DNA of 64,000 nt from Allolobophora icterica (GCA_963556255.1 OY744607.1:53931283-53995282), one strand, 5' to 3'; shown: positions 1-11,048, numbered from the stretch's first letter. Notes: a model not told the origin generated them from the letters alone. Made by a program: numbers and translations.

Positions 1-453
1 TTCGTCCAGTAGAGGGGTGTTCGTATCCCTTGGTGGAGACAGACCCACATCTTCAGCTTTCGCATCGTTATCCCAGTCTGCCAGTAGTTGCTCCAACTCG
101 CTAAATGAATGTGCCTCAGGAGCATTTTCGCACTCCATTACGTTGTCCGCATCCATTGACTCCTCCTCATGCTGCTTCCTTTCTCCTTCCATCCTTCGAT
201 CCGACTTCGCTCGTAAAAATTTATTAGACACTAAATTCGACTCTTTAACTCTCTCTCTCCAAGACTCAAATCGAATGAGAATGGTTATACTCAATTGCTT
301 CCTTATAAGATAGAAGTGGCTGTCTAGGTTGAGGAGTCCGGTTGGGGTGTGGGAAAAGGTCAGCCTGTCTACAAACCTAATTTTGACGAATTGTCGCAGA
401 TTAAGATCGTCGAGTTGGTCTCTTTTAAGTCCAGATACTGACACGTACGGTTG
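1..453 (-). CDS. Unidentified open frame downstream of Gypsy pol, cut by window edge
   Basis: A minus-strand frame of 151 codons has no stop from just below a TAA at 454-456 to the first base of the window. It begins with a basic, hydrophobic half (for example LRQFVKIRFVDRLTF and LDSHFYLIRKQL). It then turns acidic, with EEESMDADNVMECENAPEA and FSELEQLLADWDND. The first in-frame ATG is at 190-192, about 87 codons in, so the upper part is probably entered by splicing; a CAG near 435 could be an acceptor. It lies about 210 bp downstream of the Gypsy gag-pol stop on the same strand, where a 3' LTR would be expected. It could be a third ORF of the element, part of a neighbouring element, or a host exon. 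I do not recognise the protein. Confidence 0.4.
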
Positions 454-665
454 TTAGCCGTCCATTAACGCCGGGATTCGGCCTGGTCATAGCGGAACAA
501 TTTGTACCTCGGCCGCTGGAGTCGCTGACAGTTCACCAGCACATGTGCATGTCTCATCTTACCTAGGGGGAACGGTCCACTGACATACTTCGCTCTAATA
601 TGCTATATATTCTAAACTACAGTTGTCTCTACTTGCAAAATCTATATATATATGCGATTTGCGCT
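454..665. other. Spacer after gag-pol; no LTR recognised
   Basis: This stretch separates the gag-pol stop codon from the downstream open frame. I see no clear polypurine tract, and no sequence that repeats the region upstream of gag-pol, so the 3' LTR is not identified here. It contains an AT-rich patch around 600-660. Confidence 0.4.
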
Positions 666-3600
666 CTAATCGTCGAATCCATACATCTGTGGTGGCCTGG
701 TAACACGTTTTGGTCTCGACACCGTTATTTCTTCATCCAAGTCAAACAGTCGAGTCAAATCGTCAGTTTCCAGTTCCACTTCTTTTTCTAGCGCCTTTTC
801 TTTGATCCCCTCATTATGACAAGGCTTCAAAGCATCGATATACACAACCTTGGGCTGAGTTCTATTGCTGCGCTGTATGCGAAACAAAACAGGGCCTAAC
901 CTCTCTGTTATTTTGTATGGGCCTTGGTAGGAAAAATTCCATTTTGGATTTGTTCCTCTCTTGTTCCGCGGATAATGGTAGTAAACTAAATCGTTCACTT
1001 TGTACTCGTGGCCCTTTACTCTCATGTTGTATCTGGCCGCTCTTGCTTCTGCTTGTTTCTTCAGACAGTTGCGTGCCAACTCAAAAGACCTTCGCATTCT
1101 ATCTTCTTGCTGTTGCACGTAGTCCACATACGTCTTCTGTCCTACCTCTTCTTGTTTTTTACCTAGGATAAAGTCGATTGGTAGATTTATTTCTCTGTTC
1201 AAATACAATTTGTTTGGTGTGAAGCCAGTGCTGGTGTGGGTAGACGATCGGTACGAGCATAGAACGGAAGGTAAACACAAATCCCAGTTTTTCTGATCTC
1301 CTTCCACTGCTTTAGCAATTAGTGAGTTCAATGTCCTGTGCCATCGTTCAACGGTAGAATTAGAGCTCGGTTTGTAAGCAACTGTGCGCAGTTTGTCTAT
1401 CTTAAGCATCTGACACAGTTCTTGGAACATCTGGGCTTCGAAACAAGATCCTCTGTCAGTAATAATTTGAATGGGGCAACCATATCGACAGATCCATTGG
1501 TCAAGCAGAATGCGGGCTGTACTTTGCGCATCTTGCCGTCGGGTAGGGTAAGCTTCAGCAAATTTAGAGAAGTTGTCTATCACTGTGAGCAGATATTGAT
1601 GTCCACGGTTAGACGTCGGGAAAGGCCCACAATAGTCCAGAGAAATGACTTCGTTTGGTTCTCCTACAGTTAGTTTCTGCAACAGGCCTCTGTGTGGTGG
1701 TTTTCCGCGAAAATATCTAGCGCATTTGTCACATTTCATCAGCTCCAGCTTAACAGTATTATGCCAATCTGGCCAATAGGCATACCTCTGAACGTGGCTA
1801 CATGTTTTTTTAGCACCTAAATGACCTCCGGTGAGACCAGTATGACACAACTTGATGAGCGCCGCGCGTCTTTGGGGAGGTAGTATCATCTGTTGCCATC
1901 GCACCGAGCCATTAAGATCTGTGGTCGTCGGGTCGCTATTCAGCCACTGGCGCGTTAATAGCCCATTAACGACGTCTAGCTGAGGCCATTGATAAACGAG
2001 TCTCTTGATAGTGCCGCTAAGGTCACGTATTTCTTGAGGACAGGGCATTTCTGCACTGCTGGCTTTCCGGTTAATGATCCATCCCAAATCTGGATCATCT
2101 CGCTGTTCCTTGGCAATAACTTCTGCACTCCAGTCCCCTGGTAGAAGCGGTGCTTCATTACGACGCTGGTTTACGCACTTGGCTGCGTTTACTCGAAGCG
2201 GACGACGAGAGAGTCCATCTGCATTACCGTGGGCGGTTCCAGGACGGTGTTGTATTGTGAAGTCGAATTCGCTCAACAGACAAACCCATCTGGCTAATTG
2301 TCCCACAGGGTTTGGATGCTTTTGAATCCATACTAAAGCAGAATGATCAGTTCTCAACAGAAACTTCCTGCCTAACAAATATACTCTATAGTACTTTATG
2401 AAGTATACAATCGCCAAGAGCTCTCGTCGTGTGACGTCGTAGTTTTGCTCAGCAGGAGAACACACGCGGCTTCCATAACAGATAACCCTTTCATCTCCGT
2501 CTTGCACCTGTGAAAGGACTGCACCTATAGCCCAGTTCGAAGCGTCGCAGTCTAGAACATATGCATCGGATTCTCGAGGTAGTGCTAAAACCGGTGCAGT
2601 TGTCAACTTGTCCTTCAGCACTAAGAATGACTCCTCACATTCATTCGTCCAATCGAACTTCTCCGTCTTCTTGGTCAGGTTATGCAGGGGTCTGGCAATC
2701 TTTGCAAAATCGGCTACAAATCTTCTGTAATACGAACACAGGCCTATAAAAGCACGGACGTCCTTCATTTTGACGGGTCTTGGCCAGTCCTTCACTGCGT
2801 CAATTTTTTTCGGGTCTGTGGCCACTCCTTCACGATTAACAACATGTCCCAGGAATTCAACACTGCTGCGAAGTAATTTGCACTTGGATGGTTTTAGCTT
2901 CAGGTTTGCACTTGCCAATCTTTCCAGCACGATCTCCAGTCGCTCCATATGGCTATCTATGTCTACGCCAAAGATGATGACATCATCTAAGTAGGTCAAG
3001 CAGATTGAAAAGTTTAGTCCTGACATCACTAAACTCATCATCCGTGAAAAACTTGCACTTGCACCGACCATGCCAAATGGGAGAGTGTTGTATTGGTAGC
3101 TGCCCTTCCTAGTCAGGAAAGCACTCTTAGCTTTAGCACTTGGATGAAGTGCCAGCTGATGATAGCCCGAAAAGAGATCCAGAGTGCTAAACCAATTAGC
3201 ACCAGACATTAGGTCGATACATTCCGCAATTTTTGGCAGAGGGAAATTGTCTTTATGCGTTATCTTGTTTAGCGCTCGATAGTCTATGCAAAAACGAGGA
3301 GTTCCGTCCTTCTTGGTCACGATAACAATGTTATTTGCCCACTCAGCACTTGAAGCTTCAATCACTCCTTGACGTAACATCGTCTCGACCTGCGCATCTA
3401 TAATCGGAAGTAGTGCTAACGGTTGTCTCCTCAAGGTTTGACGAATTGGTGCTGCATTTCCGGTCGGGACCTCGTGTCGCACTATCTCCGTATAACCCAT
3501 GTCCCAATCTCCCATTGAAAAGGCTTTCTGGTGTCGTAATAGCACTTCGCGTAACCTCTTCCTGTTCTCCGGCGTAACTTCTTCATCCACATCAGCCCAC

Positions 3601-6600
3601 AGCGGTGCAAGGACCGTCTCGGCTAATTCATCTGTCTGTCCATTTATCATCGCACATTTCACTGTAGTCTCATTAGACGCAGCGTGTTCGGTGATTAGCA
3701 CTTCGTCCAACTCGCATCGACAACCTCTCTTTATCTTTATGGCTTTCGGTGTCGGGTTCATCACCCGTATAACAAGGTCCAACTCCCGGGGTGGGAGAAG
3801 TGTGCGGGCCACAATCAGTCCAGTGTCGAATATCTTTGCTTTAGTAGCCCACTGTGAAGGTGATTGCTGCAAATTAGGTATAACAGCAAACGCTTGGACA
3901 TTCATCTCGCATAGCGGTGGCACGCTTACATCGCAGGCCATAGCGATCCGTCTACAGTTTAACGGGCTGGCTCGTCTTTGCACTGGCAGTAAATTACCGT
4001 TAAGCCACAATCGTCCAGTTTGAAAGTCCCAACTCGCCCTGTTGTCCTCAAGGAAGTTCAAACCTAAAATAAAGTCACTTATCTGATCGGAAATTAGAAC
4101 TTCAAGCCAATACTCTCTTCCTCCAATTAGACACTTTACTTTCGTCTGTCCCAAAATCTGTATGACTGAATTATTGGCAGCCAGAACTTTCTGTCTCGCA
4201 GGCTTCATTTCGTTTTTCCGAATGAACTTCGATGGCGCCAAGCACACCTGAGATCCTGTGTCAATAAGACAAAGAACACTCTTTCCATGCAGCTTGATCG
4301 ACAGGTAAGCGTTGCAGTTTCCTGGTATGTGATAAATATTGGTTGGCGCAGCATAAGGGTTAGGACGTGGGTATGGGCAGAAACGTATCACGTGTTCGCT
4401 AGATTGACAATTGAAACAGCGCCTTTCTGGTCTCCAGTCATTTCTTTGTTGCCATGACAACGGTTGTTGATTTTGAAAGTGCTGGTTATTCGCTCGAAAG
4501 TGCTGTGGATTGTTCTGACGACCGTGGCTTCTTGACTGTGTCAGACCTGGTACGAGGGGTCTTATCGGTGTCGTCTGCTGATTCACTGTTTCCTGAATAT
4601 GCCGTAGTCGCTTAGTAGGAGGTGATTGATCTCTATGGCGCTGTTTTTCATCCGCAATTACGTGTCTCCATCGAATTGAATAGTCCACCGCCTCCTGTAG
4701 ATCTTTGCACTCGCGTAAGCTAAGTTGTGAAGCTAATTTTCTGTCTGCTAGTGCGTCGCAATAACTCTTTATCGCTAAACCGTCAATATGACTCGATGAC
4801 AAACCTTTGTAGGCTACCGAGATTAATTGGCGTATGGAAGAAGCTAAGTCCTCCACGCTCTCACCTTCTTTCTGCCTTTTGTTCTGGAGCAATGATTGAA
4901 AGTACCTCCCCCTCGAACTTGTTCCAAACCTCTGCTCTAATCGATCGACCAGTTTACTTACTGTCGACAACTCCTCTGCATCCCATTCTGCAAGTAAATT
5001 AGCGGCCTGGCCCTGTAGTGCACACACTAGATGGCGCCAACTGTCTCCTTCTCCCCAGTTATTGTGTATTCTGCATATTTTAAATCTCGTAAGGAATAGA
5101 TCAAGGGAACTTGAACCATCATAAGAATTCAAAGCTAACACTCCCTTGGACTGGTTCTCCGTCCTTGTGACGTACCTTTCATTTATTTCTGGCTGCGAAA
5201 CTGCATTTCCGGTTTGTTCGCATCCATTTCTAGGCATCTGATTCATCCAATTATTCAAATCAGGCGGACGTTCATAGCTAACCGCAGCTGTCAGGTTCGT
5301 CCGGGGATACTGCATACAAGAGGTCATTGCAGCCATGTTAGGTTCCTGACGATGCTCGTAAGTAAGATGATTATCTCTTACCCCGTCATTAGGTAATCTT
5401 CCGACATAAGGTGGTCTTTCTCCAATCGCAGCGCGACATCCTCCTAGTGCAGACGAATAGATCAGTCGTTCCTCTCGAACGGCTTCGGGTCGACGCAGTT
5501 CTGGTGTTTGGTAGTTGTACGCCATCGACACCGGAAATCGATCTTCCCACATAGTCATCCGTCTAGGTTGATCACGTGGTTGGTTGGTAACTCCTGATGT
5601 GACGTATGGGTTGAAGATGGCTGACTCCACTTCTTGGACAGTGAGAAACGCTGGTCTGGGTTGGTGGTCTGTTCGCATGTGTCCGTTGATCTGCGCGGCG
5701 GAAGTGCGAATGACGTCACGCGGTTGCACTGTTACTGGTTCCATCCGGTTGTTGTAGCGACAGTCTTCCGTTTGCGTAGGGTGTCCATCCATGCGTCTGA
5801 TTGGTTGAAAGGCCGACTGATGACGGTCTGCTTCGTTGATTGACATTTCGGTTAGCGCAGGTCTCTTTCGTCCCCCCGAGTTATCATTAATCAAATGGTT
5901 AGAATTTGCCAAAAAGTCAAAATTCTCCTTATTTCTAATCTCTGACGATCGCAAGTACTCATCTCTGTTACTTAGATACAATTCATTGCTCTGCATTTCA
6001 TTTGATTCTGGCTCTACATAAATGCTTCTTGGGGCAAAAGTTACTTGTCTACCGCTGGCTTCCATGATCCTATCATTCTCACCAACGTTGATCCTACTCA
6101 AATCCTGTCTAGTGTTATTCTGATTCCACCTTACCTCTCCCCTCTGATTAGTTACCTCGTCGCCTTCATCCCTCTGTTCTAATGAAATTCTTCTTCTACT
6201 TACAATATCTGAATCCAATTCATCAGTATGGAAACCTCTTCCTACATTTAAACCATCCACATCAGCGTCGCCAGTATGGAAGGTTTCGACCTCCGGGAGC
6301 CAGGCCACAGGTCCCTCGTTGGGGAGGGAACCGTTTCCTTGCCCGGAAGTTCGATTTCCGCCCATGTGGTATCTTGTGTCATCATAGAACGATGGTTCAG
6401 CCACCTCGAGACGCACCTGATTTGCTAGGTCAAGCTGTGGATCGCGTCCCGATTGACTATCATTTCTCCCCATCAGAGAGAGAGGTAGAGAGATGGCAAT
6501 TGGCGCCACAGAAGCAGTCGAAGGTACTACATTATCAAATCTTGACTGGCGCTCCAACAGTCTTCGACTCCTCCGTAACCCAATGGTGTCCATAGTGAGA

Positions 6601-7079
6601 CCCCCAGTTTCCAGATGTGCATCTGAACTCACTAGGATCGACGAGCAGTGGTCTCGAGTGGTAGGCGGGGCAGAACATGGTTCTGCAATCGTGGGGGGGT
6701 CACGACCTGGATCCTGGAATACCACAATGGGGCTTATGGATTTCTCCATCCGGTTTAATCGGTGAGCCAAATACTCGACCGAATCATACACATGAGCCTG
6801 CCTAGAATCTAGGGACATTAGTCTCGAATCTACAGAACTTTGTTGGGTGACTACGGTTGCTAATTGTGAGGTTACGGTCTGCTGTTGAGAAGCTACAGCG
6901 GCTAAACTATTAGCCATATTCCCTATCACCTCATGTAATCTAGCCATAGATTCACTCAAATGAGCACCTGAAGATTCAGGTTGTCGATGCTCTTGTTCGT
7001 CATCACTTCCATACTCGCTTACCGCACGGTTGACCCTATCTGACGAATTAACGCTGCTCGAAGACATTGTGTTGATCAA
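666..7079 (-). CDS. Ty3/Gypsy retrotransposon gag-pol polyprotein, intact frame
   Basis: One uninterrupted 2137-codon frame carries gag and pol in the Ty3/Gypsy order. Residues 1-640 are polar, Ser/Asn/Arg-rich and unrecognised. A gag capsid-like region spans about 645-860. A CX2CX4HX4C zinc knuckle lies at 888-901, and the aspartic protease motif LIDTGS is near 939-943. Reverse transcriptase has the catalytic YLDD at 1363-1366. RNase H begins near D1510. The integrase has an H2C2 zinc site (H1746, H1753, C1783, C1786) and a D,D35E triad at D1815, D1875 and E1911. A GPY/F-like YQGPYKI follows. All visible catalytic residues are present with no frameshift or stop, so this is a young or recently active copy. 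The N-terminal extension is unusually long. The start is the first ATG of the frame; nothing in the sequence forces this choice. Confidence 0.95.
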   Translation of the reverse strand: MINTMSSSSVNSSDRVNRAVSEYGSDDEQEHRQPESSGAHLSESMARLHEVIGNMANSLAAVASQQQTVTSQLATVVTQQSSVDSRLMSLDSRQAHVYDSVEYLAHRLNRMEKSISPIVVFQDPGRDPPTIAEPCSAPPTTRDHCSSILVSSDAHLETGGLTMDTIGLRRSRRLLERQSRFDNVVPSTASVAPIAISLPLSLMGRNDSQSGRDPQLDLANQVRLEVAEPSFYDDTRYHMGGNRTSGQGNGSLPNEGPVAWLPEVETFHTGDADVDGLNVGRGFHTDELDSDIVSRRRISLEQRDEGDEVTNQRGEVRWNQNNTRQDLSRINVGENDRIMEASGRQVTFAPRSIYVEPESNEMQSNELYLSNRDEYLRSSEIRNKENFDFLANSNHLINDNSGGRKRPALTEMSINEADRHQSAFQPIRRMDGHPTQTEDCRYNNRMEPVTVQPRDVIRTSAAQINGHMRTDHQPRPAFLTVQEVESAIFNPYVTSGVTNQPRDQPRRMTMWEDRFPVSMAYNYQTPELRRPEAVREERLIYSSALGGCRAAIGERPPYVGRLPNDGVRDNHLTYEHRQEPNMAAMTSCMQYPRTNLTAAVSYERPPDLNNWMNQMPRNGCEQTGNAVSQPEINERYVTRTENQSKGVLALNSYDGSSSLDLFLTRFKICRIHNNWGEGDSWRHLVCALQGQAANLLAEWDAEELSTVSKLVDRLEQRFGTSSRGRYFQSLLQNKRQKEGESVEDLASSIRQLISVAYKGLSSSHIDGLAIKSYCDALADRKLASQLSLRECKDLQEAVDYSIRWRHVIADEKQRHRDQSPPTKRLRHIQETVNQQTTPIRPLVPGLTQSRSHGRQNNPQHFRANNQHFQNQQPLSWQQRNDWRPERRCFNCQSSEHVIRFCPYPRPNPYAAPTNIYHIPGNCNAYLSIKLHGKSVLCLIDTGSQVCLAPSKFIRKNEMKPARQKVLAANNSVIQILGQTKVKCLIGGREYWLEVLISDQISDFILGLNFLEDNRASWDFQTGRLWLNGNLLPVQRRASPLNCRRIAMACDVSVPPLCEMNVQAFAVIPNLQQSPSQWATKAKIFDTGLIVARTLLPPRELDLVIRVMNPTPKAIKIKRGCRCELDEVLITEHAASNETTVKCAMINGQTDELAETVLAPLWADVDEEVTPENRKRLREVLLRHQKAFSMGDWDMGYTEIVRHEVPTGNAAPIRQTLRRQPLALLPIIDAQVETMLRQGVIEASSAEWANNIVIVTKKDGTPRFCIDYRALNKITHKDNFPLPKIAECIDLMSGANWFSTLDLFSGYHQLALHPSAKAKSAFLTRKGSYQYNTLPFGMVGASASFSRMMSLVMSGLNFSICLTYLDDVIIFGVDIDSHMERLEIVLERLASANLKLKPSKCKLLRSSVEFLGHVVNREGVATDPKKIDAVKDWPRPVKMKDVRAFIGLCSYYRRFVADFAKIARPLHNLTKKTEKFDWTNECEESFLVLKDKLTTAPVLALPRESDAYVLDCDASNWAIGAVLSQVQDGDERVICYGSRVCSPAEQNYDVTRRELLAIVYFIKYYRVYLLGRKFLLRTDHSALVWIQKHPNPVGQLARWVCLLSEFDFTIQHRPGTAHGNADGLSRRPLRVNAAKCVNQRRNEAPLLPGDWSAEVIAKEQRDDPDLGWIINRKASSAEMPCPQEIRDLSGTIKRLVYQWPQLDVVNGLLTRQWLNSDPTTTDLNGSVRWQQMILPPQRRAALIKLCHTGLTGGHLGAKKTCSHVQRYAYWPDWHNTVKLELMKCDKCARYFRGKPPHRGLLQKLTVGEPNEVISLDYCGPFPTSNRGHQYLLTVIDNFSKFAEAYPTRRQDAQSTARILLDQWICRYGCPIQIITDRGSCFEAQMFQELCQMLKIDKLRTVAYKPSSNSTVERWHRTLNSLIAKAVEGDQKNWDLCLPSVLCSYRSSTHTSTGFTPNKLYLNREINLPIDFILGKKQEEVGQKTYVDYVQQQEDRMRRSFELARNCLKKQAEARAARYNMRVKGHEYKVNDLVYYHYPRNKRGTNPKWNFSYQGPYKITERLGPVLFRIQRSNRTQPKVVYIDALKPCHNEGIKEKALEKEVELETDDLTRLFDLDEEITVSRPKRVTRPPQMYGFDD

Positions 7080-7829
7080 TTAGTATTACTCCTTTTCAAC
7101 ACTTCTTTTATAAGACTACTAGAAGCTGTTACACTGAAGCACTACTTAACACTAATGAGATTTTTATTTAGTGCTCGATGACTAATTAAAGTTTTAGTTT
7201 AAGATAAGTCTTCTTGTGATCGTACTGTTAATTAGCCTTAATATTATTAATTTGGAATAGTTTCAAAACCCCATTTTTATGACGAAGGTGGGACTAGGGT
7301 TGATTGACGTCGTAAGATTCAGACAACGCGCAATTGAATTCCGCTTTCTCAGCACGACAGCACTATGAATCGCTCCACACGCAAGTGACGTAGAGATTCG
7401 CAAATCAGACAACGCTTTCGCAACTTAAATAGGCCTAATTAACGAGTGGCCTTTGATTTCTATTAACTATACGAAGGGTAGCCAGACTGGCGCAGAGGAG
7501 GTCGACGCTCAGATAATATATATATATAACGATCGGTTGTAATGCGCTTTTCAAGTATGAAACACGCATTCGTCGCAGTGGCCCAGATATTTCGTCGACA
7601 GACGGCGCTTATCGGCAGAGCGAGGCACGACGACGTTTTCTCTCGCGACCCTGGACGAGGACGGTGATCGCATGTAGGTCACAATGGCGGCCCGAGGTGT
7701 TTTGGCCGTCGCAAGAATATGAGAGGAACTCGTAGCTTAAGAATTTGCGCAGAAGGTGAGGTTTGGTAGATCCTGGACAAAATCGTGTAGAATGAAGGAT
7801 AGCGATTCGGTAGTACGTCTAGTTAGCAC
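7080..7829 (-). other. Presumed leader / 5' LTR region of the Gypsy element
   Basis: This non-coding stretch lies just upstream (minus strand) of gag-pol, where the leader, primer-binding site and 5' LTR belong. I could not delimit an LTR: no matching copy exists at the left end of the window, and no tRNA-complementary primer site was recognised. A short (TA)n run lies near 7508-7528. Confidence 0.35.
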
Positions 7830-8280
7830 TCCAGAATCAGCACGGCAGTTAGTAGATCAGCAGACAGCGCGTCTCGTTTGTACGTCTGAATCAGCACGGC
7901 AGTAGGTCGGTAGATAGTGCGTCTCTCGTCAGCACTTGGCACGATCAGCACGGCAGTATGTAGATAGGTAGACAGCGCGTCTCGTTTGTACGTCTGAATC
8001 AGCACGGCAGTAGGTCGGTAGATAGTGCGTCTCTCGTCAGCACTTGGCACGATCAGCACGGCAGTGTGTAGATAGGTAGACAGCGCGTCTCGTTTGTACG
8101 TCTGAATCAGCACGGCAGTAGGTCGGTAGATAGTGCGTCTCTCGTCAGCACTTGGCACGATCAGCACGGCAGTGTGTAGATAGAGCGTCTCATTTGTACG
8201 TCTGAATCAGCACGGCAGTATGTAGGTCTGTAGATAGCGCGTCTCAATCGCACTTCTGGATCAGCACGGCAGTATATTCG
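7830..8280. repeat. 108-bp minisatellite, about four units
   Basis: The motif ATCAGCACGGCAGT recurs within a larger unit of 108 bp (36 codons). Successive units are nearly identical. Because 108 is a multiple of three, the minus strand stays open and would encode a 36-residue repeat containing VPSADERRTIYRP and IQTYKRDAL. It sits upstream of the Gypsy gag-pol and may belong to that element's LTR. I regard the translation as incidental. Confidence 0.85.
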
Positions 8281-8942
8281 AGTGAGCCTTTGTATAACTC
8301 TGCTCGATTCGTCTTCTTCCTTTGTTCTCCTTGGCTGACTCGGTTGCGCGGAGTGAACGTCTGTTGGTTCTTCTCCAGGTTGAGCGAGCTTCTTCTTCCA
8401 GGTTTTCTCCGGGTCGTCTTCTTCCTCCGTAGCTGACTGTCGAATGGCGGCTTGCATCGATTTTTATAGTTAATTTTGATAAAGCCTTACTACAGTCGGT
8501 AATTCCGCTGTCCAATCAGAGTTATTTTATTTAGCTCCTTCCTGGCTGGATTATGTGTTTGACCGTTTAGTGGATCGTCCCACCCCCCTTATATGATAGG
8601 CTGCTCGTTATCTTTATTTCTTATTCATTGTAGACGTGCCTGAGCTATGGTTGACAGTTACCCGTCGCCTGGCCCGCGCCGGAGGCTAGCCCTCCTGCCG
8701 GTTTAATTACCATAATCGCCGGTCAGTAACTACGCCCTCACTGTCTTGTATGCCTTGCGGTAGCTGACGCCCCGCTGACCAATCGTAAGCCACTTCAGAT
8801 TCGGTCGTCACCTGCCCGATAGAAGCAGGTGCTCACCTCCCTTCCGTTTCCATGTACGAGCCCTGAACTATTATCTGTATTAATGTTTTAATTAAGAATA
8901 TATCTATTTAATTTTTAAAAAAATGTAATTCTCACCTAGGGA
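8281..8942. other. No gene recognised
   Basis: This stretch has a GC-rich part near 8640-8860 and an AT-rich part near 8870-8930. Short minus-strand open frames at 8260-8515 continue from the minisatellite and resemble nothing I know. It may hold the outer end of the Gypsy element. Confidence 0.4.
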
Positions 8943-9439
8943 GATTGTTCTATAATCTCACACATAGAGGTATAGGGGGCCTACAACTGGAATGGTTCAC
9001 TAATTATCTAAGCGGGCGTTCACAATATGTTTAGTGCAATGGCGTCTCTTCTGGCATTAGGATAATAAGACATGGCGTTCCTCAGGGCTCTAATCTTGGA
9101 CCCTTGATTTTCTTGCTCTATATTAACGATTTGCCTAACGCCTCGACCATCTTGTCTTTCATACTTTTTGCTGACGATACGACTGTTTTCCATTCGGATA
9201 AATCTTACTGCAACCTTATACACACGATTAATACTGAACTACGTCTCATATCCGAATGGTTCTTGGCCAATAAATTGTCCCTCAATGCTAATAAGACGGC
9301 GTTTATGATATTCAAATCACACAGGAAAGTTGAACCACCTGATACTGCAGTTCATCTCTTAATAAACGATCATAGTATTAATCGAGTCAATAGCACTACA
9401 TTCCTAGGAGTTATTATTGACCAACATTTAACTTGGGAG
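8943..9439 (+). mobile_element. LINE reverse-transcriptase relic, part 1 (L2/CR1-like)
   Basis: The plus strand encodes the central reverse-transcriptase motifs of a non-LTR retrotransposon. They appear as LEWFTNYLSGRSQYV, GVPQGSNLGPLIF, LLYINDL and FADDTTVF, the last holding the catalytic DD. The domain continues to TFLGVIIDQHLTWE. An in-frame stop near 9033 shows the copy is dead. The 5' half of the ORF is missing, as is usual for truncated LINE copies. The frame is interrupted exactly at 9440 by a hAT-like insertion and resumes at 12203. I assign L2/CR1-like from the style of the C-terminal part; finer placement is not possible by eye. Confidence 0.85.
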
Positions 9440-9784
9440 CAGAGGCGTAGCGACCGCCCGCCGTACCCTCCGACCGGAGGGGGCCCCGCAAGGAAGGGGG
9501 CCCCTAAAAGTGGCAAAAAACGTCAACGGCGTGAAGTAATTATGATACTGTTTTGATACATCACATGATATGAACCATGTATATTGTATATTACCGCATT
9601 CCAGTTTCCGCATTGTAAGGGGCCCCGGACGTATGTTTGGAGGGGACCGCACATTCCAGTGTCCGCATTGTAAGGGGCCCCGGACTTATGTCCGTAGGGG
9701 ACCGCACATTCCAGTTTCCGCATTGTAAGGGGCCCCGGACATACATGTTCGGAGGGGGCCACGTTCTTTGTTGCTACGGCTCTG
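9440..9784 (+). repeat. Left arm of the composite hAT, with internal ~60-bp repeats
   Basis: This arm carries complete hAT-like ends. Inside are tandem units of about 60 bp, each with TTCCGCATTGTAAGG followed by GGCCCCGGAC. It has three such units, against four in the right arm, so the two arms differ mainly in repeat number. Confidence 0.75.
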
Positions 9785-10330
9785 ATAAAGATGGCCATCT
9801 GCCCCATGGTTAGTAAATAGAGAGCAGTGAAGTTTGGGACCGTCGGACCGAGCACCGAGCCCTGGGGAACGCCAAATTCGACCTCTGTCCACTGAGTCGT
9901 GGTTTCACCAAGGTTTCAACCAACTGTGAGCGGTCAGAGAGGTATGATTTAAACCAAAGAAGAGGGACACCAGAAAGGCCACAGGACACTTCCAGTCGCT
10001 GAAGCAGAATCTCATGGTCAACCATGTCAAATGCAGATGCCTTGACAGAGCCGTTCAAAAAGCGCCAGGAGAGAGACAGAGATAGATGAGAGTGATCATC
10101 AGCTATATAAATATCAAACAGTAGGCCCTACTATAGGGATAAGAGAGCAGTTTCGGTGGAATGGTGACCGTGGCCCATGAAGCCAGATTGGGCGGTCGGC
10201 AGAAGCCCAGCTTGCTCAAAGTAGGAGAGTAGCTGGAGTGAAACGTTAAGGGTCGTTAACGTTAACGAGAATCACACTGTCGGGAGTCGATGCCTTGACA
10301 GAGCTGCTCGAAGCTTTGCTGGGAGTCAGG
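9785..10330 (-). pseudogene. Second LINE reverse-transcriptase fragment, opposite strand
   Basis: The minus strand encodes AFDMVDHEILLQRL and LWFKSYLSDRSQLV, then in another frame EFGVPQGSVLGP. These are reverse-transcriptase motifs of a LINE different from the one this region interrupts. A frameshift near 9890 and an early end show it is broken. Its upstream part, with an SVIL-like segment, lies near 10250-10330. It is carried between the two arms of the composite hAT. Confidence 0.75.
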
Positions 10331-11048
10331 ATGGTATCGTGCTCGGACCAGTCTCCTCAGACTGTAGTACACATAAATTTTTAAAAGCCCCAAGAAATTC
10401 AGAATTTTTAGGCTCCCATGCTGCGAATTGTGAGACCCTAATAGCCGCCCTAGGCCTATATATCTGTGGTTTTTGCCTTATGGCTGAATCCGGCACTGAT
10501 TTTAGGCCTATAATATGTATGAGCTAAAGCGTCGCGTTGTTTTCATTAAAAGTTCAATTTTCTACCAGTAAAATCATACGAATTTTTTTAGAATTTCGTC
10601 AAGTTTTGCATAAAAATATAAAGAAAAAGTGGTGTCGGTTCTATCCGCTCGAAGGCCTTTTCAAGCGCAGAGTTCGAGCTTTGGATATATCCAGCGGCAC
10701 GATGCGCCTGCAATTTTCTTAGTGGCCACGGCGCCTGGCCTAGTCCAACATATACTCTTTTCGTTCCGTATATATAGTAGACTTTTTTGTTGTGACGTTA
10801 TAGTGGTGTGGAGATGGGAAACATTAGGCGGGCTTTACAAATCGCAGTTTGCTAGATTTCAACGCAGGATTTCGGTCGTCTGCATTTGAAAATATTTTTT
10901 TCAATTCTTTGTTAACTTTGCATTATTGTAGCAAGCTAAAATAATTTTATTATTGCGCTTTGTGCCAAGCGTAAGTACAGCGACCAATAGGCCCTCTAAC
11001 GACGAAATGTGTTATCTCTAATATTTATTATAAATAATTATGTTCCAA

